From positions 1 through 45,819 of the forward strand of contig JAMYHX010000433.1 of assembly GCA_025529335.1 (NCBI GenBank): a DNA stretch of 45,819 nt. The letters are read 5' to 3'. The translations under genes were made by a program, and so were the position numbers. This document shows, piece by piece, positions 1-11,135 of this stretch (the first letter of the stretch is position 1; each line of letters begins with the position of its first letter). Under the pieces are notes generated by a model. It saw nothing but the letters and a program-made list of their open reading frames with translations, ran no database searches and was not told where the DNA came from. Source of the stretch: Rhizopus sp. PT2906. Its lineage: Eukaryota > Mucoromycota > Mucoromycetes > Mucorales > Rhizopodaceae.

Positions 1-210
1 ACTTTACATTCCTCTATCGCATCTGATAAGAATAACTTATAATAATAATAACAATAACTATAGTAGCTACTAGTATAACATTAATAACATAAGCATAAAT
101 AATGTCAGTAACGACAATAATATAAATAGCAGTCATAGATTCTCTATCCAAGTAAACTCACATACAAACTTAATTTAATAATATTCAGCTCTTTTTAATA
201 AAAAGAATCT

Positions 211-1498
211 AATTCGCAAGTCATCGACTTAACTGCCTTTTTAAATTACAACTAAAAGCTGAATACAACAGTGTCGCCTCTTCTGGCATTGCTGCTCTTC
301 TTCTGCCCAACGGCCAGACATCCCATTCATTGTTTAAGATCCCGTTGTCTGTTAATGAATGCTCCACATGCAACATCCGAAAGGATAGCAACTTGGTAGA
401 AATAATCAGACGAGCCAAACTAATTATTTGGGATGAGGTGCTGATAAAGCATAAATACTGCTTTGAAGCTGCCCATTGCACCTTTCAAGACATCTGTTAC
501 GACCTCGAAGAACTGTATCTGTTTGGTGGTAAGTCTGTTGTCCTTGGTGGTGATTTTTCTCAGATCCCACCAGTGATCAGAAGGGGTAACAGAGCTGATA
601 CTGTTAGTGCCTCTGTTAAACAATCATTTATTTGGTCAAGGCTCCAGCTCTTGAGTCTTACGCAGAATATGAGTTTAACGAATCTATTAAATCAAAATGA
701 CATTGCATTTGTAAGATTTATAGCAAATGTGTCATACGATCATACACTTTACGGCTCAATGACACTTCCTAGCTACATTCATCAGACAAAGCAATTGAAT
801 GAATTTATTAGCAAAGTCTATATTGATGATGAAATCAGCAATTCGATGGCGATACGCAATGGTCAGCATTTTGGTGAAAGAGCCATTTTAGCTACCAGAA
901 ACGACACAGTCGGAAGAATAAACGAGATTGTCCTCGATAAAATTCCTGACGAAAAGGTTACGCTTCTGTCCACGGACTCTGCTGACGTTAACGAAGCTGA
1001 TGGTTTACACACTGTTCCAGCAGAATATTTGCACAGCTTGGATCCAACAGGGTTACCCCATCTAAGCTTGAGCTCAAAGTTGGCGCACCTATAATGCTAC
1101 TAAGAAACATTGACCCAGCAAGAGGTCTATGTAATGGTGCTCGCCTGGTTGTCGTACGAATTGGCAGCTATATGCTTCAGGCTTGCCAAGCCAATAAGCC
1201 ATATGGCCCATTAGAACTTATACCCCGCTTTACGCTATCAACACAAGAAGGCGAATTGCCATTTACTTTGGCAAGAAAGCAATTTCCTGTTAAATTATGC
1301 TTTGCTATGACAATTAACAAATCACAAGGACAATCATTAAAACATGTGGGCGTCGACCTAAGACAACCACCATTTATGCATGGACAACTATATGTCGCTC
1401 TATCAAGAGTCACTTCTCTTTCTGGTATCTTAGTCCTTCTGCCAGAAAGCTCAAATACAACCAACAATGCTGTCTATCCCGAACTACTACTTCACTAA
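211..1498 (+). pseudogene. Helitron PIF1-like helicase, 5'-truncated and frameshifted
   Basis: C-terminal helicase half of a Helitron Rep/Hel transposase. Reading + strand, the Pif1-type motifs appear in order: motif Ia (ASSGIAALLLPNGQTSHS, about 275-330), the Walker B region (LIIWDEV, about 420-440), motif III (VVLGGDFSQIPPV, about 537-576), and the C-terminal block ending FAMTINKSQGQ, then HGQLYVALSRV (1300-1415). A Walker A remnant (KSS, near 211-222) lies in a different frame and the DNA upstream is AT-rich non-coding, so the Rep domain is missing. A second frameshift near 1060 separates a first open frame (ending 1094) from the GAPIMLLRN segment. No ATG starts the frame. It is therefore a dead copy. 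Family assignment is firm; the exact left boundary is not. Confidence 0.85.
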
Positions 1499-1796
1499 TA
1501 TGCCCACCTATGCTACATATCATATGATCATCAAACAAAACTATGCCTATGATCATGAATTATTTATAACTATGCTATTCTTTTCAACAAATAAACCTTT
1601 ACGAATAACACTTTTAACTTACATGCTCTCTATTATTAACAAACTTTACTTTTATGAAACCATCTATGTAGCACTATTGTATCAATAAATAAGCATGCAG
1701 AGAGGAGTCGGAGTATGTTGTTAGGCGCACAAAAATTCAAATTTAGCCATTCGCTTAAACAAAGCGTCATATTAGCATTTGCCCTTACTCATTACA

Positions 1797-1869
1797 AAGG
1801 GCGAAGCCCTTAAGCCTGCGGCAGCACGACGACGTGCAAAAACGAGCGTAGCGAGTTGGAAGCGGCTAG
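1797..1869 (+). mobile_element. Candidate Helitron 3' terminus with stacked hairpins and CTAG end
   Basis: About 300 bp after the helicase stop there is a GC-richer patch with three short self-complementary units: AAGGGC-GAA-GCCCTT (1797-1811), GCACG-ACGA-CGTGC (1824-1837) and AAC-GAGCGTAGCGA-GTT (1841-1857). Eight bases later comes CTAG (1866-1869) followed by T. Helitrons are known to end in a hairpin roughly 10 nt before CTRR and to insert 5' of a T, so this fits. The third unit is imperfect (tandem G/A mismatches). No second copy is available here to confirm the boundary. Confidence 0.5.
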
Positions 1870-1920
1870 TAATAAAGAATACTGTATTCGTTTGATAACC
1901 CAATTAACATTTCTTTTACC

Positions 1921-2810
1921 TTGCGTATCAACCTTTATAAGACTATCCCTCAGAGTATTGAGGTACCTATTTTACAAATGCAAGAGGTTGCTGATACCTT
2001 TCCAGAGAAATATGCCGTGAAGTGGAACGTTGGAAAGCTGTATAAGCCTAAGAGCCAGCATATTTAAAAAGAAAGCAAAACAGAACAGTAGACAGACTGA
2101 TACTCATACTAGTGAATGATGTTGAAGAGGACTATCTCCATAATATACAAAGGCTGATGCTAAATGTTGGTAGGATGGGTCCTGAAGAAAGAAAAAGAAG
2201 AACGAGGCAAATAAAAGGCGATCAAATCAACATGGAGTGTATTCCTGATATGATTACCGAAAGTGGCACACTTGGAGTTTACCTAGTTCAGTCGTCAGTA
2301 ATATAGAATTTCAATATGAAATCACTGTACTGAAAAGCGAAATGAAGAACTGCACTTATAACGATTTCAGGTACAATAATATTGTTTGTAAGCATTTGTA
2401 TCTGCTCAATCGTTTACATGCTGGAATAGCTCCTTTCAAAGGAAAATTGCAAGGTGTATATATTTGTAAATAAGATATACTAAAACCTACTTTCATTTAT
2501 AAGAAAATATTGTATCATTTGAGCAAGTAGACTTGGTTGTTCAAGTTGATGCTATTAATATTACGGCTGAAAACAGAGTTTTGTTACAGAGCATTCTTCA
2601 ATGTCTCAAGGTAATCTAACAGCTTAGATCGCCAATCGTCTTGCTGCTTATCGCTCTTATAGAGAAAATCCGTACCGTTTAACAGATGAGCAAATAGCGA
2701 ATATAAGATTGGGTTCAGAGTTGATTCTGTCTGCAATTGACGAAAATAATAAGAAACACTGCAACAAACCAAAATTTCTCAACCCAAAGACGATAAAAGA
2801 AAGACGTGGC
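1921..2810 (+). pseudogene. Degenerate SWIM-zinc-finger transposase remnant
   Basis: Conceptual + strand translation gives several collinear protein pieces in shifted frames. They are a basic segment around RKQNRTVDRLILILVNDVEE (2070-2125), a lysine/arginine-rich stretch (GRMGPEERKRRTRQ, about 2170-2210), then after a frameshift a segment with C...DF...CKHLYLLNRL (about 2345-2420), which looks like a SWIM zinc finger (C-x-C ... C-x-H). After further breaks comes a tail with NNKKHCNKPKFLNPK (about 2745-2795). This order matches SWIM-containing MULE-type transposon proteins that are frequent in Mucorales. Several frameshifts and stops make it non-functional. It sits between the Helitron end and the start of the IDE gene. 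Confidence 0.55.
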
Positions 2811-2899
2811 TTATTTTCCTTCAATATACATTTTAAAGTCCCCTTAAGTAGCGAGGGTGTAAGTTAATAGAAAAAAGGGCATGCCCTAAAATCAGTGAC

Positions 2900-5800
2900 A
2901 TGGCATTTTGTCGGGAATTAAATTTAGAGAGAGTGACTTTGCATATTGTTCAAGTCAGTGCGCCTAGATTACGTTCCTTAAAAGCCATGGTTACAGCAAT
3001 AGATTGGCAATGGCAGCAAGGAGATTACTCTGTATATACAAAGCCACTTGAAAAATCAGCTAATGATCAGCGTGAATATCGACTACTAAAACTTGCAAAT
3101 GAACTACAAGTGTTACTTGTCAGTGACCCTGACGCAGATCGTGCAAGTGCTTCTTTAGATGTTCATGTCGGAAGTCTAAGTGATCCGGTAAAGATGACAA
3201 TGTTCTTCCTTCTTCCTTTCTTTGGAAAGAGAGAGAAAAGGGAGAATGCGCTGAGAGTATAGAAGAACCTTACACTCTGATTGATAGGAACATCTTCAAG
3301 GCTTAGCTCATTTCTGTGAACACTTGCTATTTATGGGAACAAAAAAATATCCTAAAGAAAACGATTACTATAGCTATCTTTCTGAGCACTCAGGTAAGAG
3401 CATATATGTAGGTATTATACTTTTAACATATTGTATATTAGGACATGCGAATGCTTTTACGGGAACTGTCAATACCAACTATTTCTTTGAAGTGGGTCAC
3501 CAATGGCTTGAAGGTGCCTTGGATCGCTTTTCACGCTTTTTCATTGATCCCTTATTCTCTGAAAGTTGCACAGAGCGTGAATTGAAAGCAGTTGACTCTG
3601 AACATAAAAAGAACCTGCAGTCAGACTGCTGGCGTATATCTCAGATAGAGAAACATCTGAGTGACCCTAAGCATCCATGGCACCTTTTTGAAACAGGCAA
3701 TTTAGAAACACTGCTGGAGTACCCGAAAAAGATAGGTTTGGATGTTAGAGAAGAACTATTAAAGTTTCATGATGCGTATTATTCTGCAAATATCATGAAA
3801 CTAGTTATCTTGGGTCGAGGTATAAAGGGCAAAGATAAAGATAAAACCCTTCCTCTTTGAACTAACGAAAAATGATGATAGAACCATTGGATCAATTAAC
3901 TAAGTGGGTGGTTGAAAAGTTCTCAAGCGTGAAAAACAAGCATATTCCTGTGCCTTCTTTCCACGGACATCCACTAACAAAAAATGAATTGATGAAACAA
4001 ATATTCATAAAGTCAGTGAAAAAGAGTCGCACTTTGGAAGTCACATTTCCATTTCCAGACCAAACAGCATTTTATGAATGCCAGGTAAGAGAAATATGGA
4101 TCAACTAGAGGAGAAAGGGACATTAGATTAAATCAATCAATTAGCCTGCAAATTATTTAGCTCACTTGATAGGTCACGAAGGACCAGGATCAATACTCTC
4201 CTTTTTGAAGAAGAAAACATGGGCGACAACGCTTAGCTCAGGTCTATCTTATGGCGGCGTCGGTTTTTCCTTTTTCCACCTTAGCATCGAGTTGACAGAA
4301 GAAGGGTTACGCAAGTTTGGATTTAAAGAAATAATATACTTCTTTGCGTTTGTATTGACACGTTCATATTTATATAGGCCACTATGAAGACGTTGTCGTC
4401 TCTCTGTTTGAATACATTGAATTGATAAAGAAGGAAGGCATTCAGCAGTGGATATTCGAAGAAACCAAGTCTTTAGCCGAAATAGAATTCAGATTCCTCG
4501 AGCAGTGCACTCCTTCACAGTACACTTCCTTCTTGAGTCAACAGATGCAGGAAAACTATCCACCTCAATGGGTTATTAGCGGCAATGCTTTGCTTCGAAA
4601 ATACGATCCTGACTTAATAAAAGCGCATCTGGAACTATTAAGAATGGATAACTTCCGTTTGACCTTGGTCAGTCAGGAGTTCCCGGATGGCATCGAGTGC
4701 ACCCGTATAGAGAGATGGTACTCTGCAGAGTATGAAGTACAGCCTTTGAGTGAAGCACTTATCCAGGTAAGATATGTCTATTACGTTGATAAAGAACAAA
4801 CTAAGTTATCTATTTATAGCGTTTGGTCAATATTTCTCTAAACCCACACTTCTCTTTGCCGGTCGTCAATGAGTTTATACCTACAGAACTTGAGGTTGTA
4901 AAACAGGAGGGAAAAACAAAGGAACCTACGCTCATACAAGATGAGCCAATTAGTAGAATCTGGTATAAAAAAGATGATACATTTTGGGTGCCCAAGACAA
5001 ATGTTTGGATATGCCTCAAGAATCCTTTAACATTTATCACTCCAAGACATGCTGTGATGTTGGCGTAAGAAAAAGAAGAGCTTATATTCGGGCATACAGA
5101 AATTAACTAATATTCTTCCATGCTTAATAGGCTGTACATAGGCTTACTTTCTGATTCATTGACAGAATATTCATACAATGCAGAGTTAGCAGGGCTCAAC
5201 TATTATATTGCACAAGAAACAGAGGGAATCATGGTAAGATAAAAGAAGAACTACATCGAATGGTCAATGTGACTCAGCATCATGTTAGCTCTTTGTAGGT
5301 GGTTACAGTCATAAGCTGTCACTTTTACTTGAAAGAGTAGTATCAAAAATGAAAGATCTCTGTATTGAGCAGCGTCGATTCAAGATGATCAAGGACGAAA
5401 TAACACGAGAATATGAAAACGTTCTCTTGGAGGCACCTTATCAACACGCAAGCTATTACTTATCTTTTGCCTTGAGTAATCGTAAATGGACATACAATGA
5501 CCTCATAACCCAAGTCAGAGATATACAACTTGAAGAGTTACAGGCATTTATACCTCTCGCAATCTCGACACTTCATATAGAAGCGCTTGTACATGGATCA
5601 ATGGAAAAAGAAGCTGTATTAGGAATGTTTAACAAGATTCAAGATGTATTGACGCCTCGGCCACTCTTACCAAGTCAATGGGCTAGTTCACGAGCAGTTG
5701 CGCTATCTGATGACCAGCATTTCGTGCATACCTTGCCTGTCTATGATAACAATGAAGTTAATTCAGCCATTGCATATTACAGCCAAGTCTGTAGAGTAAC

Positions 5801-6656
5801 AGAGACTGGACTGCGTAATCGACTATTCTTGATTGCTCAGATAGCAGAAGAACCTTGCTTCAACCAGCTCCGAACGCGTGAGCAGTTGGGCTACATTGTC
5901 TTTAGCGGGATCAAGAACGTACATGGTACTCTTGGATTCAGAGTGATCATCCAAAGCGAAAGAGAACCTGTTTACTTGGAGAACAGAGTTCTTGATTTCT
6001 TGGAGGAATTAAAAAAGATAATCGAAGAGATGAGCGAGGCAGACTATCAAGCACAGGTTGACTCACTGATTGCTGAGAAACAAGAAAAGTTCAAGAATTT
6101 GTTTGAGGAAGGATATCGGTACTGGTCGAACATCATGTCGGGATATTATGAATTTAACGAGTCTACAACGGATGTATTGGAACTAAAGAAGATCACCAAG
6201 GATTCTCTGTTGTCCTTTTACAATAATTATATTTATCCAACATCGCCCATGGCTCGCACGATGTCTATCCATCTTAAATCACAAAAGGCTCCTGTCGAAG
6301 AAAAGCCGTCGCTAACTGCTGAAAATGTATATTCGGTGTTGACTGCCCTGAACTACTTGGATAAAAAAGATATATCGGAAGACACGTTCCGCGACTGGGT
6401 AATATCCTATGCAGGGGATGCAGCACAGTTTAAGACGGAATTAGAATTTAGCCAGTTTCTGGAAAGCAAAAAGATAGAAACAGGACAGATCAAGACGATT
6501 TTAGAAAAGATCTATCAGGGACCAAGTGGTTTATCTCAGCGCGATCACTCACGGTTACCAGACAAGTATGAAGTCATTGCTGATTTGATTGATTTTCGTC
6601 GTAGAATGCCATTATCGCCTGCTGCTGTGTCTGTTTTAAACAGTGTGTATTTTTAA
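2900..6656 (+). CDS. IDE: Insulin-degrading enzyme (insulysin), M16 metallopeptidase
   Basis: Zinc peptidase of the M16 family that degrades small peptides in a closed chamber. Nine exons: 2900-3187, 3288-3393, 3442-3819, 3882-4084, 4145-4310, 4378-4766, 4820-5064, 5131-5233, 5289-6656; together 1,081 residues (human 1,019). The inverted zinc motif HFCEH is intact at residues 104-108, encoded at the start of exon 2, and the downstream glutamate region (AVDSEHKKN) is present. Middle (LIGHEGPGS) and C-terminal (EEPCFNQLRTREQLGY) signatures are also clear. Intron 5 (4311-4377) has a GC donor (gcaagt). The start is uncertain: M1 at 2900 gives 29 extra residues before M30 (2987), which lies closer to the conserved core. 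The upstream DNA is a transposon remnant. No signal peptide is evident. Confidence 0.93.
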
Positions 6657-6728
6657 ATTCAGTGGTGTATACTTTTATCCTTTCACTCTTTTTATTTATT
6701 TCTCTCTTTCTCTCTCTTTAGAAAATAA

Positions 6729-8776
6729 ATGACGACTTGGAATCTACCTAATTTCCCACTTTTCACGAATATTGTGAAATATGCAACCTATGAGAATAAC
6801 GTTGCTATTGATGACGCACGAATGAGTACTTCATTTACTTATTCTCAACTTGTTACTGCCATTGTCAATCTTGCTGAAATGTTGAAAGGACAGACAAGGT
6901 TTATATCAAAGTATGCGCCATGTGACCCTTTTTAACCTTTAAACTAGACAGCTACAAGGGGAAAGAATAGCTATTTTATGCCCAAGGTAAATGATGGAAT
7001 TTATGCAAAATCAAAATTAATTTGGTGTTCCCAGCGGGTTTCCATACGTGGCCGCTTTGTTTACTGTTTGGGCTTGGGGTGGCATTGCTGTGCCTTTATG
7101 TAAAAGCTTGCTCGTACGCGTATCGAATACTTTGACGATCTAACTTTTTTCTTTTAAGGCACAACACATCCTTTACCTGAACAAATCTACAGCTTACAGG
7201 AATCTCAATCCAGTTTTATACTTGGACATCCAGTATTCAAAGAGCGACTGGACCAACTTTCAGAAGCAACCAAGCTGGATTATGTCATGATAACTGACGA
7301 GCAGCTACTGCATATGGATAGTAAGCATGTGCCTGAATGCTCTGATACCTTCTCTTTGGACACGAGTGCCTTGATCATTTTTACGAGTGGCACAACAGGC
7401 AAGCCAAAAGGCGCGGTTCTTACTCACCGCAACTTGGAAGCGCAAGCTTCATGTTTAGTCAAAGCTTGGTACTGGGCGTCAAATGATAGAATTCACCATA
7501 TATTGCCCCTTCACCACATTCATGGTATTGTCAATGCCCTTGTCTGTCCTCTCTATACCGGTGCTACAGTTGAAATGTACCAAAAATTTGATGCTGCAGC
7601 CGTTTGGTCTCGCTGGTCAGACATAGAACGGCCAAGGCTTACCGTATTTATGTCTGTGCCTACTGTATACGGTAATACATAAGAGACCTATACGTTACGA
7701 TGTGTACTTATTTTTGCTCGTAGCCAAGCTTTCACAGTACTATAAAGCACAAGATGAGGACAAGCAATCTGAATGGACAAAAGCTTGTAAGCAGTTTAGA
7801 TTCATGGTATCTGGGTCAGCTTCACTTCCTACTACGCTACGTAATACATGGAGAAAGCTAAGTGGCGGCCAGGTCTTGTTGGAGCGATATGGAATGACAG
7901 GTAAATGTGAGATCGTGATGAGGCTGATAGAGATATTCATGTGTGTTCTTTTAGAAATTGGTATGGGATTAAGTCAAGAATATGTCATATGGGAACGCGT
8001 TGAGGTATGATATTAAAAGAACAAAAATAGGATGAATATAAGCTGAATTTTTCTTCAAGGGAACTGTCGGAATTCCTCTTCCTGGAGTTCAAGTACGTAT
8101 CGTATCTGAAGCAGATGGCAAAGATATCACCGATTTACGTGATACACCCGGTATTCTTCAAATTAAAGGACCCACTGTCTTTAAAGAGTACTGGCAACGA
8201 CCCGATGCAACAAAAAAGGAATTTACAAAAGATGGCTGGTATGTGAAGGATATAACATGAAAGACGAGTCTAATATGTCCCACGCAGGTTCATCACAGGA
8301 GATATGGCACAAAGAATAGCTCATAAAGGATATTACCAAATCTTAGGTAGAAGCAGTATTGATATTATTAAAGTAAGTGTGTGTTGCATGAACAAATGAT
8401 TACTAGGTCAGATTGTAATCTTTTGTGTATAGACAGGCGGCGAGAAAGTATCTGCACTGGAAATCGAACGAGAAATGCTTTCTTGCGATATAGGCATTCA
8501 AGACGTGGCTGTTGTGGGGGTTCCTGACCCTGAATGGGGCCAAAAGGTCTCTGCTGTAGTTGTTATGGAGCATGGAAGAGTAATAGTGCATGTTTCCTTT
8601 ACCTCCTTTAACTAATTTTTATTGGATAGGAACTCAACTTGCAAACATTACGCGACAAATTAAAAAAAAGACTGGCCGTTTACAAAGTTCCAAGCCAGTT
8701 AAAGTGTGTGCCTGAATTACCCAAAAATGCAATGGGAAAAGTAACCAAAAAGGATTTGGTGGCATTATTTCAATAA
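6729..8776 (+). CDS. ACSF3: Acyl-CoA synthetase family member 3-like (malonyl-CoA synthetase)
   Basis: Adenylate-forming enzyme expected to activate malonate (or methylmalonate) to its CoA thioester. Ten exons: 6729-6898, 6948-6986, 7035-7099, 7159-7671, 7724-7900, 7955-8004, 8060-8238, 8288-8372, 8433-8579, 8630-8776; 523 residues. The P-loop TSGTTGKPKG lies near residues 167-176, followed by LPLHHIHGIVNAL, which resembles ACSF3/AAE13 rather than long-chain synthetases. The ERYGMTE motif spans the exon 5/6 junction, and the hinge region is W-F-I-T-G-D. The catalytic lysine is in the C-terminal GKVTKKDL. There is no strong mitochondrial presequence, so a cytosolic form is possible. It starts 72 bp after the IDE stop in the same direction. 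Substrate is inferred from family resemblance; exon 6 is the least conserved segment. Confidence 0.85.
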
Positions 8777-8821
8777 AGGAATGACTCACAACTAGATATT
8801 CTCTCTTTTTTCCTTTTCTTT

Positions 8822-9542
8822 ATGCATACATTATTACTATTACAGCTTATCCTACTTGCCTTGTCTGTTCACGTAATTTATTGTGAACAATACGAGCCTT
8901 GTTTGGCAACAGCAAAGAATCAGAGATTAAATCATGGATACACATTTGCCTTGGCAAAAGTAAAAGATACAGTCTCTCCTCTAGGACCTCAAGAGGCGTG
9001 CTATTTCAGCTGTGGGGCAAGAATTGTAACACATTCTACAAACAAAGGAGACATGAACAAGCTGACCGCAATGGATTCAGCAGCCCCTTACTTGAGTATT
9101 ATTGATTTCCTAAAGATTGGACAAAGTTATTTCGTAGTAAGTTGGTAAAATGAATACAAGCCCAAGACCATTGATTCACCTTTTATGTAGAATCACTTGG
9201 GTTTAAAGGAAGAAGAAGGAGGTAGGTTCTTTTTTTCTTAGTATTGATACAATCGAACTTACAGATGCAATCATACAGGTACGGGTATAGGATGTATGCA
9301 TGTTGAAAGGTAAAAGCGAGAGAAAGAAATAGACAGAAAAAGAATAGCAATAAACAGGTTTTACTAGCGTAAAATCAGCAAAGTATTATCCTAGAAATCA
9401 TCCTCTTTGCCAAAAGGCAGACACTGCCATCTGTGGATTCTGGGGCACGGTAAGTTTAATTATAACAGAAATATTTGCGTATTTACAACAAGAATGTATA
9501 TAGCAACCAGTTCCTGAAGCAAAAGATAAAATGTCACCATAG
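8822..9542 (+). CDS. Small secreted cysteine-containing protein, unknown function
   Basis: Not a family I recognise. The first exon starts with a clear signal peptide (MHTLLLLQLILLALSVHVIYC), followed by a mature part with spaced cysteines (EPC, EACYFSC, then PLC and AIC in the last exons). Proposed exons are 8822-9136, 9191-9221, 9265-9278, 9384-9449 and 9504-9542, giving 154 residues ending DKMSP. Exon 3 is only 14 nt. The competing model that keeps 9242-9278 as one exon needs a 20-nt intron, which is implausibly short. The first exon is secure; the exon 3/4 junctions are uncertain. It lies 46 bp after the ACSF3-like stop on the same strand. An AATAAA follows the stop at about 9550. Confidence 0.6.
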
Positions 9543-9711
9543 AAATGCTGCAATAAACTTTTATTATTTATTCTTTAAACATGTGAGTCATCATTTACGG
9601 CTCAACGAGTGGTTCAGCAAATCCTAGAGTTGTTGTATACTCACATCGTGAATAAGTGATGAATGCATTGGATATTTATCTAATCTTTAACGCATGCAAC
9701 CTTAAGTAATC

Positions 9712-9973
9712 TCAATTTGAATACACAACAGCTGTCCATAGAGCAATAATATAGTAGTCTGTGTTTATTGACTGATCAACAGTAGCGTCACTGTCAGAAG
9801 ACTTTGAAAGGGTTGAATATGTGAATCCAGCAAGACTAAATTGCTGATGCTGGTTCACTTTAAGGAAAGTCTGTGACAGAAGTATACCATTCTAATGAAG
9901 CCTCTTATGATCAAGTCTTGTATTGTGGCTGAGTCCTTACAGCTTTAAAATTTTTAAAGACGCGTTTGAACAT
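9712..9973 (-). CDS. Possible small spliced ORF, 70 residues, unknown
   Basis: On the minus strand an ATG at 9973 opens 11 codons (9941-9973, basic: MFKRVFKNFKA). A 49-nt intron with gtaagg donor and cattag acceptor (9892-9940) then leads in phase to a 59-codon exon (9712-9891) ending IALWTAVVYSN. The intron size matches those of neighbouring genes and splicing removes the only nearby in-frame stop. No known domain is recognised. It could instead be the 3' part of a longer gene or chance. Confidence 0.25.
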
Positions 9974-11135
9974 GTAAAATAAAAAGAAAAGAATGAATGT
10001 AATGTGTTTAAAAATAAGAGTTTATTTATAGAAATAATAAAAATATCAAGCCTATGTTATCCTATTAAGTAAGTCAGTAAAAGCACTTCTTTCACAAGTA
10101 GAATGAGTAAGAAAGGGAATGGGAATCAGTTTCAACAATGTTCACATCAAATGAAGAACTCAGGCAATGTAGATAAGGAATATTTTGTTAAATCATCCTT
10201 TAAAGCCATCGTCCTTCCTTACTCTTTCTTTTTCGAAGAGAAACCTACCTTTTTATAATTGGATTGCAAAAGAAAAGAAAACATGATCCCAATTACTGCT
10301 TACAACATTTATATCTTCCCGAAAAGCAAAGCCACATTCTTCATCAAAGAAAACTGGGAGACTTTAAAATAAACGCCGCTCTTCTTTCCGCTTTTAAAAG
10401 AGAGAAAGAAAACAGCACTACCTCACGCGTCAATTGCTGAATGATTACAAGCAGAATTCAACTGCTCCACCACTTTCTCTCCTGTAGCGACTCACTCCAC
10501 TCCTGCCTTCATTACTTCACTTTATGAAGTTGCCAACGTATACGTATTTCTGCAATGCTATCTTTATCGTCATGAAACTGATAATCGAGCGATATTCTAT
10601 TTGACAGCCACCAACTTTGGCCTTCAATATCTCCCAGAACAAAAAACCAAATGTTCATGCTGCTAATAATCAAGTTGTTCTGTAAGAGTACAAGGGACAC
10701 TTTCCAGATTATGAGCCTTTCCTTTTCCCATCCAGTTTTCCCATTATATCTTTTTCCCTTTGCTGGATCTTGTTGTTTGTTAATAACGTCAGCCAACAAA
10801 AATCAAAATATTATCTTCATCTCTGAGTCTCTTCGGTAGTTGATCCTTAAAAGCGAGTGTATCATACTTCCATCTCATCAGTTTGTATATCACAAGCGTA
10901 ACAAGTATGATTATTGATATTACTGATCATTCGAGTCATATCAGCTTCAGTGGTTTTGAGCGCCGGACATGTGACTGCATTTCGTTTTCCTTCCCGTTCC
11001 GAGGCTCTGGCTCTTTTCTGTGGTAGACGGGGAGAGAGTGCGTTGTGAGTGGAAGGGGCCGAATGAATATGGAAGGAGAAGGTCCATCCATTTGATCTTT
11101 CTCTTTCTTCCTCTACCTTACTTGGTGTAGTAAAC
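9974..11135. other. Gene-poor spacer upstream of RPL3
   Basis: No convincing gene. A minus-strand open frame at 10512-10799 (95 codons, no ATG, includes WFFVLGDIEGQSWWLSN) has no partner exons that I could find. The last 150 bp holds the RPL3 promoter and 5' UTR; no clear TATA box was seen. Confidence 0.5.

Noticed and set aside
2876..2887. Palindrome AGGGCATGCCCT followed by CTAA as a second Helitron end
   Set aside because: CTAA directly overlaps the stem instead of lying about 10 nt away; no other support.
9222..9241. 20-nt intron in the secreted-protein gene
   Set aside because: Too short for spliceosomal removal; the micro-exon model is preferred.
10512..10799. 95-codon minus-strand frame upstream of RPL3
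   Set aside because: No ATG, no splice partners and no recognised domain.
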